Source: Phyllostachys edulis
Taxonomy: Eukaryota > Streptophyta > Magnoliopsida > Poales > Poaceae
DNA length: 64,000 nucleotides
Reading direction: 5' to 3'
NCBI GenBank assembly: GCA_036346405.1
Contig: CM070546.1
Span: 111,169,684 to 111,233,683, forward strand
Shown here: piece by piece, positions 1 to 11,445 of the stretch
Layout: each line of letters begins with the position of its first letter
Numbering within the stretch: position 1 is the stretch's first letter
Made by a program: the position numbers and the translations under genes
The notes under the pieces: model-generated
What the model was told of the DNA's origin: nothing
Databases searched by the model: none
What the model saw: only the letters and a program-made list of their open reading frames with translations

Positions 1-124
1 GTTAGTTTGCTACCTCTAAAAATTCCTCCAACCTCAGCCTTCAAATTTGAATTCAAAACCTGGCACTATTCCTTGGGCCCGAGCCACTTTCCAAAGTGGG
101 TCGAACCCAACCGCGTCCTCAGCT

Positions 125-1075
125 CAGCCAACTCCTCTCCCTCGCGAGGTCGTGTCCGTTGGATCCGCATCCAACGCCCACGACCTCCCTTATCCTCTCC
201 TCGCCGTCAGATGGAGATCTCACGGCCAGACCTCCTCCCCTTTTGTGCGTCGCCTAACGGCTGCAGACCTCAAGACTCACTCGCCGCCTTTGGATCGAGA
301 TCCAACGGCTACGACCTCCCCTCTCATCTCGTTGCCGTCAGATCAAGATCTCACGGCCACGACCTCCTTTGTGTCGTGCGCGCTAGCCAAACCTCCCCTC
401 TATGTCGTGCTCCGTTGGATGAAAATCCAACCGCCACGACCTCCCACTTTGGTTCATAGCCGTTGGATCAAGATCCAACTGCCACGACCTCCCACTTCGG
501 TTCGTAGCCGTTGGATCAAGATCCAACAGCCACGACCTCCTCACCCCTTTTTCCGCATCGTGCGCAACCGCCACGACCTCCTACCATTGTTGTGCGCCGT
601 TGGATCAACATCCAACAGCCACGACCTCCTACCTTTGTTCGTTACCGTTGGATCAACATCCAACCGCCACAACCTCCTTTGTGTCGTGCGCAAAACCCAC
701 GACCTCTGCTCAATGTTGTGTGCCCTTGGATGTAAATCCAATGGCCACGACCTCCCCTCAACATCGTGTGCCCTTGGATGTAAATCTAAAGGCCATGACC
801 TCCCATCCCTTGTCTGTGTCACGCGCATCAGTTAAGTCCTCTCCATCAGTTATGCGCCTTTGGATTTAGATCCAACGGCCGCGACCTCCTATTCCCTTAT
901 CGCGCGCGACCTCCCCCTTTCCTTTCGCAACCGTGCGATGGAGATCCCACGGCTGCGACCTCCCCTTTTCCTTGCACCACCGCGCGATGCAGATCTGGTG
1001 GTCACAACCTCCCCCGTGCCTTTCCAGATCGCACCGTTGCGGATCTAAAGGTCACGACCTCTCCCTTCGCTGATC
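125..1075 (+). repeat. Tandem array of palindromic GATCCAACGG units followed by CACGACCTCC
   Basis: About 14 diverged units of roughly 50-75 bp. Each has an inverted repeat of the type CCGTTGGATC, two-base spacer, GATCCAACGG, followed by GCCACGACCTCC. Well-kept examples lie at about 285-330, 460-495, 508-540, 598-630, 645-680 and 857-890. Many arms contain TCCAACGGCYA, which fits the M-specific activator consensus YCYAACGGYYA. The array sits in the upstream part of LTR A, where an enhancer would lie. The regulatory meaning is inference. Confidence 0.75.
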
Positions 1076-2019
1076 CAATGGTGGAGGTGAGGTCCTGTTC
1101 TTCTCCTTCCTCAGGCATGCACGTGCACCATGGCAGAGGAGGAGGTCAGTGACCTGTCACTTCCCCAACTGCTCTTTTGCTGCCAGCATTAAATGATGGT
1201 CAGCTTTCCGCCCCCTAGACCATGCTCAGACCTACCCCCCATCACCTCCACGTCCTGGTGGAGCCATGGACCGAGCCATGGGCTAAGCTCACCATGGAGC
1301 TTAGCCCTAGCTCATGACCTCTGCTCCCCGAGCTATAAGACCTCCCCTGGTTTCCCCTTGGCTTCCTTTACACACCATCGAGCTCTGGCTTGCACCCACT
1401 GTGCTTGGCTGAGCTCCTTCTCCACAGACCTCCTTGGCCGCCATTGATGCACCTTGGGGCTCTCGGTGAAGGCAGTGCCCCAGTGGCTATTCTCTCCCTC
1501 TCTTTGCTTCAATTTGAGCATCTCCCCTCTGTGGTCAAACCCCTAACCTAATTGGTTTGGACATTTACAGAGGTGGCCTAATTGGAGCTTCTCCCCTTTT
1601 CGGCCATGGAGCACCCTTCATCACCATCGCCGGTCCTCCTCTCCCCCGACCTCCTCGGCACCTCCGCGACCTCCAGGTAACCTCCTGGTAGTCCTTTAGA
1701 GCTGGGCACCCGCTTGTATGGATGTTGTGGAGCTTTCCTTTCATTTTTGCCTCTGGCCGTGTGCCATCAAGCCGCCTCTCCGGCCAGGCGCTCTCGTCCA
1801 CCCCGGTGAGGTGGTACCGGTGGTCTTGCGTTATATTATGCACCAGAAGCAGCAGCCGCAAGGCCGCAGCGTTTAGAACGCCGGCGATGACCAAATCTTG
1901 CCGCTTGTTTCATTGTCGAACAAAATCGACAATCGAGCGACCTCCTGGGGTCGTCTGTGTTTAGATCTAGGGCTCAGATGGCCCGGGAGTTCGCGTGTGC
2001 GCTGTGTGCGTTGGTCGCG

Positions 2020-2290
2020 AGCCGTCCATCTCGCGATCAACGGCCACGACCTCCGCCCCATTCGCGTGCGCGCGTTCCAAATGCGCAGTGCTACCGCAGG
2101 ACATGAGCCGTTGGATTCAAGATCAACGGCCCATGTTCGTTGGACCTGTGTGGGCGCGAGCGCGCGTTGCCGGGAGGACATGAGCCGTTGGATCCAGGAT
2201 CCATGGCCCACGTTCATCGATCCCGCGAGCGCGCGTTGCTGGGAGGTCTTGGGCCGTCCGATCCAGGATCAACGGCCCAGGTTGTCCCCC
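2020..2290 (+). repeat. Second block of GATCCAACGG palindromic units
   Basis: Four more units with arms such as GCCGTTGGATC and GATCAACGGCCCA recur at about 2035-2055, 2105-2135, 2182-2212 and 2248-2282. The spacing is about 70 bp and the unit clearly relates to the array at 125-1075. It is separated from that array by non-repeat DNA, including a low-complexity stretch at 1560-1720 rich in cytosine and CTCC. Confidence 0.6.
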
Positions 2291-3860
2291 GTCGTTTTGA
2301 TTTTAGAAATTCCCGGGTGGATTTATTTGTGAACTGAGAAAGGTAATGAACTTTGAAATTGCATAACTAATTCATTTTAGCTCCATTTAAGTTGATTCAA
2401 ATTTTGGTGGCTCTGGTTTGAACTAAACTTTAATCTAAAAATGGTTGTAAGTTTAGTTCGGCTCCAGAACATGGATTTGCAAATTGGTTTCAAAATTAAC
2501 ATTTAATGTGCTCTAAAAATTTGCAATTAACTTGTAAAATGCATAAGTATTTATCTAGAGATCCTTTTTGAGTGAATCCAACTTTGTTGGCTTCCTCTTT
2601 TAGTGCACTAAATGGTAGAATAGGATTTAGGCATGTCACTATTTTCAAAAGAATTGTGGGTGCATGTTTCTTGTGCTCTTTTGCATGTCTTTGAAAAATC
2701 ATAAAACATGCATCCTAGCTCCAAATGAGGTGAACTCAATTGTGTTATTCATCTCATGAGGTGCTGGTCTTACCATAAAAATCCCAGGTGCAACACCTCT
2801 TTGGAAAATAGTGCTAGGGAATTTAATTCGGATAAACAGTAACCGATTTGAATTTTTCCAGCAATTTTCAGGCTGAGCAGAATTGTTTTGGCCATATATT
2901 TTCCATTGAGAATCCAAATCAATTGGTTCTTATTGCTAAATTCTCTAAAAATCATGCTCTTGCTTCTGTAAAAATTTCAGAGCATTTGGAGAAAGTTTTC
3001 TGTGGAGTCCTTTTGGTTTTCCTCGTTCTTATCGGTTCTTTTTCGCATTTTCGTTAGGTGCCGACGAGTGCGTTGATCCCGTGAGTGATCCTTTGCAGCA
3101 TAGCGAACAGCCCCAGCAAGGCAAGCAGTTTGATCATATCCATTTTGTCCCATTACTTTTAAAGTTATTACTTTGTTTCACTTGTATGTATGCATGCTAC
3201 TTTGTGTTAAATTATCAATTAGTTGAGCCTTTAGATGCATACTCTGTAGGTAAATGTTCATTCTCTACTACTAAGCCTAGGATTATCTTGCTGTGATTTA
3301 GAGTTCGATGGGTGGACTCTTATCACTTAGTAGTTTACGTTGATGCTTAGAAATGCTTAGATAACGGTAGAAATGGGCGGTTGTCGACATTATGTCGATG
3401 ACCTTGATCACACAAAAATTATTATTCCATTATGTCCATCTCTTGTGCCTTGTTACATTGTAAACAAATAAAATAAAAATGAAAATAAAATTGTTTCATG
3501 ACTTGGGCACAATGGATGTTGGTGTGATTTGTTGGGTTTGAATGGAATGGTGCCTAAGTCCCCAAGGACCGAGTTACTTGTGTCACTAAGCCAAGCGCTT
3601 TTATATAAACCACAAGAGGGGGATATGGGACCCTCTTGACTAAGTACTTTGGGGGTGTTAATTATTGAGTCGATGGTGGTTAAAATGTTTTTATAGGGAT
3701 TGGGAGCACCATAGCTGCTTAGGTCGGGCAGTGCATCCTACCCTTTGGGTTGTCGCGACTCTTAATTAGCATCACCCATTGGAAATGTCTCGTAGGACTT
3801 AGCCGTGTTGGCATACCAAAGGAAGTGTGCTAAATAGCTTGGCAAAAAGGCGGTCTGACG

Positions 3861-3935
3861 TGTGGGTACATTGGTACACCCCTGCAAGGTTAAAACTATT
3901 CGAATAGCCTCGTCCTAGGTTATGGACATGCTTGG
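3861..3935 (+). other. Conserved LTR palindrome cluster, copy in A
   Basis: Contains CTATTCGAATAG (3896-3907), a perfect 12-bp palindrome, followed by GTCC-N8-GGAC (3912-3927), and preceded by a CCTGCAAGG-like palindrome. The same block occurs in six other LTRs of this window. About 330 bp downstream is the hairpin AGTAC-attt-TGTACTC (4256-4271). Confidence 0.8.
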
Positions 3936-4702
3936 TAAGGTCGTGCAAGAACTAGACTCAACCATTTAATTAAAACTTGTTGGGTGGTATGAATGGGAAA
4001 TTCATGCTATTGTTGTGGTGGCTATTGGGTTAGTCACTTCCAGGATTGATGTTGTCATCTATCTATTGTTATTATGTTACTTGTCTCGTTGTTACTTGTA
4101 AATTAAAAATGAGTTGCAAAACTGCTTTGAATCTATTTAAATATTGCAACTGAAAACTTGCTTTATGCTAAAATGAGCCTAAAGCCTTCCACTTAAATAA
4201 AGCTTGCATGTAGCATATGTATAGGTCTATTACCCTTACATCGCCGGTCTTATGCAGTACATTTTGTACTCATTTGCTTTGCTTAATAACTTTGTTGCAA
4301 GGAGGTAGAGCCCAAAGGGCTTTACTTTTTGTGAGATGTGTCATGTTGGGAAGATTAGCTAGGCGGTCTTGGTCGGTTGCCTTGTGGGCTAAAGGCAAAC
4401 CTTGTGGCCTTCTTTTGTTTATCGCCATCTTATGGCTTTTGCTTCCGCTGTTGTTTATCTTCCTTAGTTGTTATTTGGCCGGTCGGCCCCTTTTGTAATA
4501 ACTCGATATTATGTATGTCTTTGGTTTATTCTAGTTCGTGCTTTGGTTCTATGTCTTGTATGATATTGATGCACGATTTTGTAAAGGGTGTATATCTTGA
4601 TTTCGAAGTATACATATCTCGAAGACACGGGTTATTTTGTTTGTGATGTTAGGGTCAATGGATGACTAAACATTACAAGCCAAATAAACCGGGGTCCTCA
4701 CA

Positions 4703-5042
4703 ATTCGGTCTTGAATCGAGGATGATGGTGGGAGAGGATGCCGTCTCTGCTCACCTTGCCACCGTCGCCTTGGCCTCGATGTCGTCGCCTGCAACTCGTC
4801 GCCGACGGCGCCATCACCCGCCAGCCAGCCAAATCTAGCCTCCTCCACGGTGCAGAGGGAGAAGGACGGAGGGGAGGGGGGAGTCGACCGGCAGGCGGTG
4901 CAGAGGGAAAAGGGCAGAGGGGCGACATAGGTTGTGGGGAGCAGGAGAACAGAGGTGAGGCTATGAGGGGAAGGGAATGGGGAGAGAGAGAGAGAGAGAG
5001 AGGTTGAGAGGGTAAATTTTATTTTTTTTTTGATTTTTTGGA
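4703..5042. other. GC-rich spacer with (GA)n, no gene recognised
   Basis: A 340-bp stretch between two LTR borders. It is purine-rich from 4850 on, has a (GA)n run at 4982-5002 and ends in a T-rich tract. Short frames here are low complexity (Arg/Gly-rich or Pro-rich) and resemble no family I know. It may be the remains of the insertion target of LTR A. Confidence 0.5.
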
Positions 5043-5509
5043 TGTGAGAACCCGCGTTTTTAGTCTTAATCGCGTAGCAGTAATCGGTAATTAGCGGTAG
5101 TTAATCTCGTCTTAGCGGTAAGCTAACGATAGTGTTGTGATCGTCGTTAAGCATCTAATTCATTGTCAGCTCGTTGGTTTAGATGGGTTTCGTTTCGCGA
5201 GCATTGCATTTCTAGTCAATAGAACAACCTTTGCATCATCCCATCAAGCTCATCATTCATGCACAAGTAATCATTTGCATTCAATCGGTCAAAGTGAGAG
5301 AATCGAGGCAAGATTTAATTTTGCATTCTCATTCTCATTAGTTAAACAAATCAATAAGTGCATTGTTTGCAAGGAAGTTGTACGTCACCAAAGTTGAACT
5401 CAGAGCATTCAAAGTTAGCATCTCCTCAAAGACCTTTACATTTCTTCTCTCCCTCCCTTCCTCTCAGTATATATCAACTCAAGCAAAGAGCCTTCATGAG
5501 TGGCACCAC
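5043..5509 (+). mobile_element. LTR G, first part
   Basis: Starts with TGTGAGAACC, a typical LTR 5' end after a T-rich tract. It continues to a TATA-like element (TATATAT at 5468-5474) just before solo LTR E interrupts it. The sequence resumes at 8803 after E, because the five bases ACCAC at 5505-5509 are repeated there. No coding sequence seen. Confidence 0.55.
5468..5474 (+). promoter_or_regulatory. TATA-like element of LTR G
   Basis: TATATAT in a CT-rich setting, about 35 bp before the point where E is inserted. After removing E, the downstream sequence is AC-rich leader-like DNA at 8808-9300, as expected after an LTR promoter. Confidence 0.4.
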
Positions 5510-6354
5510 CGTAACATCCCAAAGTTACATACCAAAATAAAAATAAATAAAGTTATTATTTTATTAGATTTTCTGAAATTTGAAAGAGTTTATTTGCTTT
5601 ATTTGAATTTCTGAAGTTTTAAAAGTCAAAAATAAAAATTTATGAAAGTTTTATTTGAGTTAAAGTTGAAAAATAAAAATTAAATTAATTTCTAGAATTT
5701 TCTCGAATTTTAAAAACTTTAACCTAATTATTTCAAAGCTAAAATAATTTATGTGCAAAAACTATTACCAACTTTAAGTTGAAAATAATTTTATTAAGTC
5801 CAAAATAACTCTAGGAATTTCTGTGAATTTTTCTAGGATTATTGGATTTTATTTGCTATTTTCTAAAGCCCTTTTTAATTATCAGAATTAAAACAATTAC
5901 TAAATCAATTAAAATCTCCCAACTGTGCTTGGGCCGAATCTCACTTGGCCCAACCCTCCTTCCATGCACACGCGGCCTAGTCGGCCCGCTCCACCGCGCG
6001 TTGTCGGTTGAATCCTTGTCAGCCGTTGGATCCGAGACGGATGGCCCGATCGTGATGGTCGACCGAACGTCCCGATCAAGGGAGACCGTCCGATTTAAAT
6101 CGTGCGGCCCAGACACTACCCGCTTCTTTCCTCTCTTTCCTTTCTTTCGCCGACAGGTGGGGCCGCTACAGTGTCATCTTCTCCGTGCCCCCTTTCTCTT
6201 ATCTCTTTCCCTTTTCTCGCAAGCGCGTGCGCATTATCTCTGTCACCACCGCCGCTCTTATCCACCGCTTATCCCGTTTCTTGGCAACGCTTCACCCGGT
6301 TACAACAATACCGCCATTGTCGCTAACGCCATCTCACCGCCTGTCCTAAGCCCC

Positions 6355-6360
6355 TATAAA
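6355..6360 (+). promoter_or_regulatory. TATA box of solo LTR E
   Basis: CCCTATAAAGG with a GC-rich downstream leader. It corresponds to the CCTATATAAGG box on the minus strand in both LTRs of element F (48538-48544 and 54153-54159), which supports its role as the LTR promoter. Confidence 0.6.
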
Positions 6361-8100
6361 GGACGCCCCGGGTGCGCCTTGAGCTCATCTTAGCGCTGCC
6401 ACCAATTTAGCCCCTCTTGCCCTGTAGCACTGGGATTTTGAAGTTCCTCGCCGCCGGCCAAACCTCCTTCAACCGTCGATTCCGCCACCGTCGAGCCCTC
6501 TCTAGCCTCGTCGTCCACACCTCCGGCATCGCATCGACGACGCGAACCTCGTGCGTGCACTCACTCGGCACGAGGACCACCAGAGCGCCTATTTCACCAT
6601 CGACCAAACCTCTCCACCGCCAAAGCTCGGCGTTGAAAACCATTCAGCCGCGCCCTCTCGCATACTCGGTGAGCATCAAGATCAGTAACCTTCCCTCTTC
6701 ATTTTGCGCACCACCATTCGTCTCGCCGTGGCGCGTAACGCCGGCGAGCTCATCGCCAGAGCACCGCCGGGTTCAAGCAGACGTGGCTAATCCACGAAGC
6801 TGCCACCTCAGCGTCCAGCTCGGATGCGTGCACACGTGGCAGCCCGTGTGGTGCCAACGCAGCACCCACGTGTGCGTACGTGTGGCGGGTTCCAAAAACC
6901 CCAGACCCAAGGCTCGGTGGACTTGGTTCACCATGAGCCGAGAGACTGACATGTGGGTCCCACATGTCAGGGTTTTATTTTATTTCTTTTAACCCCGATT
7001 TCCAAGCGCTGACGTCACCTGGCACAAGAATTCGGATTTTCCTTTAGGAAAATAATTTGGGAAATTCAATTAAAATCTGATTTAGGGTTTAAACTTCTAA
7101 AATCCATATCTTTTGCATCCAAACTCCAAATTGGGTGATTCAAATTGCTAAATTCGTATAAAATCATTATCTAGCTAACTAAAGTATAAATTTTGGATTT
7201 GGATTTAGTTTAATTTGTCCTTTTGAATTTATTTTAATTTCAATTGATTTTGTCGTATTTTCGCGTTTAGACTTTGACGACTCCTGAGAGGTAGATCCTT
7301 CTGAGGAATTAGAATTCCAAGACTTCAGCAAAGGCAAGTTATACCCTTAACCATATTGATCCCAGTATTTTAAAGTATTTAATTCTATTTTTAAATTATT
7401 ATTGCATGCATAGTTTTATTCGAGTTATTTTAAATTCCTGTTTAAATTCTTAGATATACCAATTCCTTTGTATAGCCAATATTGATGTTTGAATTGCCAT
7501 GCCCTTGTCACCTTAGTAAAATAATTAAGAGAATTATGCTTAGCAATTGCTTAGATCAAAAGTTGATTTGGGGGAATCTTGGCCAAAATATAAAATTGAT
7601 TTACAAACGAGACTACGGTATTGTCTTTTCCATAGATTGTTGAAAAATGTTTTGACAAAGGAAATAAATAAAATTGGTTTGGACTTGGGCGAGTTAGATC
7701 GTTGGTGGGTGCAAGTTTATGCACGGGCTCAATGCAGAGAATGGTTGAGGCCCAGGGTTTGTTTTGGAAGTCGCCCAGTCATGTAAGGACCGGTCTACGA
7801 GGCACGGATTGTTAAGCCAAACTCGTACCACCACAAGTCTGGAATGGGACAGACTTGGCCAAATAAGCTATATTATTTCACCATGTTTATGTCTTGGAAA
7901 GATGTGGGTGTTGTGAAGATTTATTGTTAATTCCCACATGGCGCAAGAGGGGGTCATCATTTGGTGCGAAGCCTATGATTACGAAACCTTAGCGGGCATA
8001 ATTATGTTGAAATAATGTAGGGTAAAGGCCTCATGATAGCTGCTTAGTCGCACGCCTACGGAAGCGTGTATTGACCGACATCATAAGTAAACTATCTCTT

Positions 8101-8175
8101 GTGGGTAAAGCTGTACAAACTCTGCAGAGTATTAATCTATTCGAATAGCCGTGTCCACGGTCATGGACATGCTTG
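8101..8175 (+). other. Conserved LTR palindrome cluster, copy in E
   Basis: Holds ACTCTGCAGAGT (palindrome), CTATTCGAATAG (8137-8148, palindrome) and GTCCACGGTCATGGAC (inverted repeat) within about 60 bp. The associated hairpin GAGaACA-gtagt-aGTGCTC lies at 8485-8503. Confidence 0.8.
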
Positions 8176-8802
8176 GCGAAGCCACTCGAAGTTAGACTTT
8201 GGTTTGTTTGAAAAGACTTTATCACATGGTTTATGTAAGTGGGATTTGGGTAGAAAGCTTGGTGCAAGGGGGGTAGTCCTTCACCATTTGTGTATGGAAG
8301 TTTATCCTACACTTGACATTGATGAATTAAAATATGAATTTGATTTTAATTAATCTTAAAATGGCTTTGGAAATTATTAGGAGTATTTAAACTGAAAATG
8401 ATGTCTTATGCAAATAAACCCTGCCAATATCCTTTGTCTACTTTATGCATGCATACAATCTGTTACTTGACAGGTGTAACTTGCGAGAACAGTAGTAGTG
8501 CTCACTCTTGCTGAATAATCTTTATTCAAGAGAAGACCTCTATCAAGACGGTGAGGACATCGATGCTTAGGGTTATTACCGCATTTATTGCTTGTGGCGA
8601 ATCGTTGGGTCTACTACTACTGTTCTGCTTTCGCTGTGTTTTACTTTATTTGGCCTCAGGCCTTTGTATTGAACTCTGAATAATTATTAATAAAGTGCGT
8701 GATATGTTTGTGGTATCACTTTTGTTTAACTGTGTACACTAGCAATCCTGGACTAGTGTATGAATACAGAGAATTCGGGATCCTTCGCTCCCGGGTTCGA
8801 CA

Positions 8803-9587
8803 ACCACTCCCATTCGTTCCATCTCATGTCACAGCCTCTAGAACACTGAACCTTTCTCTTGAACCCAGCTCTGGATTTCCTGCCTTGCCATCAAAAGCCT
8901 CCTCACCTTGTGTCACACTCTTCACAAGCAGCACAGCCACCCAGAGCACTCCATTCACCCCAGTAGCTTCACAAGTCGCACAGCGGCCCCTAGCATGTTC
9001 TTAAGCCTCCTTCACCCCATTGCCATTTCACAGCACCATTCCTTCCTCCATTCACTAGCCACCAACACATAGCCACCACCCCCACTGCCTCCACACCCAT
9101 AGCTAGCCCATCCAACCAAGACACAAGAGAAGAAAGCCACAGAAGAAGGAGCCAAGGAGCAAGGCGACTAGAGGAACCGTATATACTACATCACCACCAC
9201 CGACTTCAGTAGCACCATTCTCATCACCCAGATCCTCAACTCACAGATCGCCAACCACCCACCCCAACCATCAAGCACAAATCCGATAAATCCCCAAACC
9301 ATCAAGTAGTGTGCAGTTGCATGTTGGTCTGTGGGTGAGTTCATACCTTAGCAGCATTCTTCTCCAGTATCCAAGTTCATTTCTAGGTAGCCACCAAGCC
9401 TTGCATGCATACACCTTTGCAAGCATAATCCTTTTGGACTTCTGTGCATTTTGAGTAGAGCGTCTGGTCTTGGTTTTGGGGGTTTTAGGCCTTCTGAGCC
9501 ATGGTGCCGGCGGCCGGGAGGCCGAGCCGGCCAGGCCGAAGCCACTGGGCCGAGGTTACCGAGGAGCCAGGAGGCAGGCCGAGCCGA
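8803..9587 (+). mobile_element. LTR G, second part
   Basis: Continuation of LTR G after solo LTR E. It is AC-rich leader-like sequence to about 9300, then a GC-rich stretch ending at 9587, where minus-strand LTR H begins with TGTAAC. No LTR 3' end (CA plus primer site) is seen, so G is truncated. No gene recognised; the frame at 8699-9004 crosses the E border and is not real. Confidence 0.45.
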
Positions 9588-10077
9588 TGTAACGACCTCC
9601 TCGGATTAAGCATGGAACTGACCGATTTTTTGAGCTACTAGATTATCACATGGAGGAGCGGTAGTACCGCTTGGTCAGCCCGAGGAGGTCCACCAGACAT
9701 CCCAGAGATCTTCAAGACCTCTCGAGGTCTTGGCCTCTGGCATCGAGCCGCCCCAGAATCTAAGCCACCAAGACAAAACCCAACAATGGTGTGATCAAAT
9801 CCATACAACAACTGGAAAGAAGCAAAAGAGAAATTAACATATATTATTAAAGACCTTACGGTCAAGCTTCTTACTGGGGTTTGCCACTGTGGCTTACAAA
9901 AAGAGCATTTTGAAGCAGAAACAAGAATCCAATGAGCAGATCCAACCGATCAGCCCACAGGCTATCGAGTGGAGGACGTCCCCTAGCGCGCAAGGCCTTC
10001 AAGGACCTCTTCTTCTTGGAGCTTTGAACTCCCTGGAACTCCCTGATCTGCTGATTAAAATAGAGGGCACAAGCCAT

Positions 10078-10097
10078 GAGTACTTTTGAATGTACTC
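10078..10097 (-). other. Conserved LTR hairpin, copy in H
   Basis: GAGTAC-N8-GTACTC, perfect 6-bp arms. Equivalent hairpins sit at 4256-4271 (A), 8485-8503 (E), 14702-14719 (D), 21420-21436 (B), 45944-45962 and 51551-51569 (F). Confidence 0.75.
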
Positions 10098-10509
10098 AGT
10101 AATCCATGGGGAAATGATGCAATAAATATTCATGAAGGGCTTGCCAAAAGAGAGCTGTATGGTTAGTTGCAGAAAGCAATTTTTGACAGTAAATAACATG
10201 TATAGATTGCAAAGCTCAAGTTGAAAACAATAATACATAAATACATTGTTTGAAAGGAGGGAGTGAGCACCAGCTCACTTCCAAAGTCACTTAGGGGAGG
10301 TCTGGTCGCACCCACGGCCAGGACCTCTCCCAAGACCTCTCTGGAGCACCCACTCCAGAGCTCCACGCCTAGCCCCTCGACCTCATCTCGAGCCAACCAT
10401 GACCCCTCTAAAGCCGGCCAAGGTCTCTTTGAGGCAAAGCCACGGCCTCTCGTAGAGGCGCCCAGGGACACACTTATAAAAGTATACCCTTTTGCTCCAC
10501 TTCTCTGGG

Positions 10510-10575
10510 AGATGTCCATAACCAAGGACTTGGCTATTCAAATAGATTTTACGCTCTGCAGAGGTGTACAACTTT
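10510..10575 (-). other. Conserved LTR palindrome cluster, copy in H
   Basis: Contains CTATTCaAATAG at 10534-10545 (one change from the palindrome), CTCTGCAGAG, and the GTCC-N8-GGAC inverted repeat at 10514-10529, all on the minus strand in the same order as in the other LTRs. Confidence 0.75.
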
Positions 10576-11029
10576 ACCCACAATCCACAACCTCTCTAGC
10601 GGGATGGGTTCCGGAAAGACCCTTGCTCACTTCCGAGGGTGAGCAGTCTAGAGAGCGTGGTAAGGCCTTTACAAAGCTTTGAACTGGCTCGAAGCTGCTC
10701 GCTAAGGTTTCACAAATCCCCCCTGCCGGGTTATTAGGTGCCCCCTCTTGCGCCAGTGCCTCAGCACGCTCCACCACAACAGAAACAAGCCAGCTCATTT
10801 CTAATTATTCGGCCCAAGCTGTGACACCCTGATTTTTAGAGTCTTTTTGAAAAAAATTCAAAATAAAAAGAACCATTTTGTTTTGATGAGAATTCAAAGC
10901 TTAACCTGAAATTTCATAATGGATTTAAGTTGACTAACTCAAACTTCAACTAAAGTTCCTTGTTGGTTTGTTGAGTTGTTGGAGTTTTGAAGATCTTCCC
11001 TTCTCTGTCCATCTTTTACCCACCTCTGG

Positions 11030-11445
11030 CCTAGACCTCCCTTTGTTTGGGATCTAATGGCCCAGATCTCTCCTTCGTTTGGATCCAAAGGTTCGGACCT
11101 CCTTTGTGTTGTCCTCCTCTGGTCCAGACCTCCTTGGGTCCAAACCTCCCAAATGCTTAGACCTCATTCGTTGCTTGTAACCTTGAAATCTTCTCTAGAG
11201 GTTCCCTTCAGTACCAGCCCGGTAGTACCACCCGCACCATGTGGTACTACCGCTTCTTCGGACCTCCCCTTACCATTATTGGACCTCTTCGCGTCCTTCA
11301 GGACCTCCCCATGTCCTCTAGGACCTCCCTTGCGGGTGAGGACCTCCTCCTTGCCCTTGCGGACCTCTTCTGGTGCGCTTAATCTAGGCCGTTTGGACCT
11401 CCCCTTTGGAGATCCAACCGTCAGGACCTCCCGGTGGGTGAGGAT
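11030..11445 (+). repeat. GACCTCC repeat, forward orientation
   Basis: A dozen or so irregularly spaced GACCTCC boxes on the plus strand. At 11397-11433 the text reads as the reverse complement of the monomer found downstream, so this block is the inverted counterpart of the array that follows. Confidence 0.65.

Larger units (their letters stand above)
1..4702 (+). mobile_element. Gypsy-type LTR (copy A), start outside window
   Basis: A plus-strand LTR whose 3' terminus is the CTCACA at 4697-4702, matching the end of LTR D at 15141-15146. It shares with D the AT-rich middle, the palindrome cluster near 3861-3935 and the short hairpin at 4256-4271. Its first 2.3 kb is a GC-rich array of palindromic units. 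No primer-binding site follows 4702, so in this orientation it is either a 3' LTR or a solo LTR. The left end and left target duplication are not in the window. Long reading frames in 7-870 run through the array in several frames and are a by-product of the repeat, not genes. Confidence 0.72.
5510..8802 (+). mobile_element. Solo LTR E with 5-bp target duplication
   Basis: A 3.29-kb LTR flanked on both sides by ACCAC (5505-5509 and 8803-8807). Its start (GTAACATCCCAAAG, first T apparently changed to C) and AT-rich head match the reverse complement of the LTRs of element F near 49558. Its end (CCCGGGTTCGACA) matches the other end of F. It contains no primer site, coding region or second LTR, so it is a solo LTR left by LTR-LTR recombination. 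A TATA box (TATAAA, 6355-6360) precedes a GC-rich leader. Short frames at 6102-6992 are not convincing genes. Confidence 0.88.
9588..10821 (-). mobile_element. LTR H, partial, minus strand
   Basis: Begins (plus coordinates) with TGTAACGACC, which is the reverse complement of an LTR 3' end. The stretch 9835-10760 aligns by eye with 21180-22050 of minus-strand LTR B, including the palindrome cluster and the hairpin. It stops at 10821, where the plus-strand LTR of D begins, so it has lost about two thirds of its length. Contains a GGTAGTACCGC motif near 9660. Confidence 0.65.

Noticed and set aside
7..870. Several overlapping open frames of 60-262 residues in 7-870
   Set aside because: They are open because the underlying palindromic tandem units lack stops in several frames; the products are repeats of one motif and resemble no family.
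8785..8805. CCCGGGTTCGA looked like a tRNA B box
   Set aside because: No matching A box or clover-leaf arms nearby; it is the terminus of solo LTR E.
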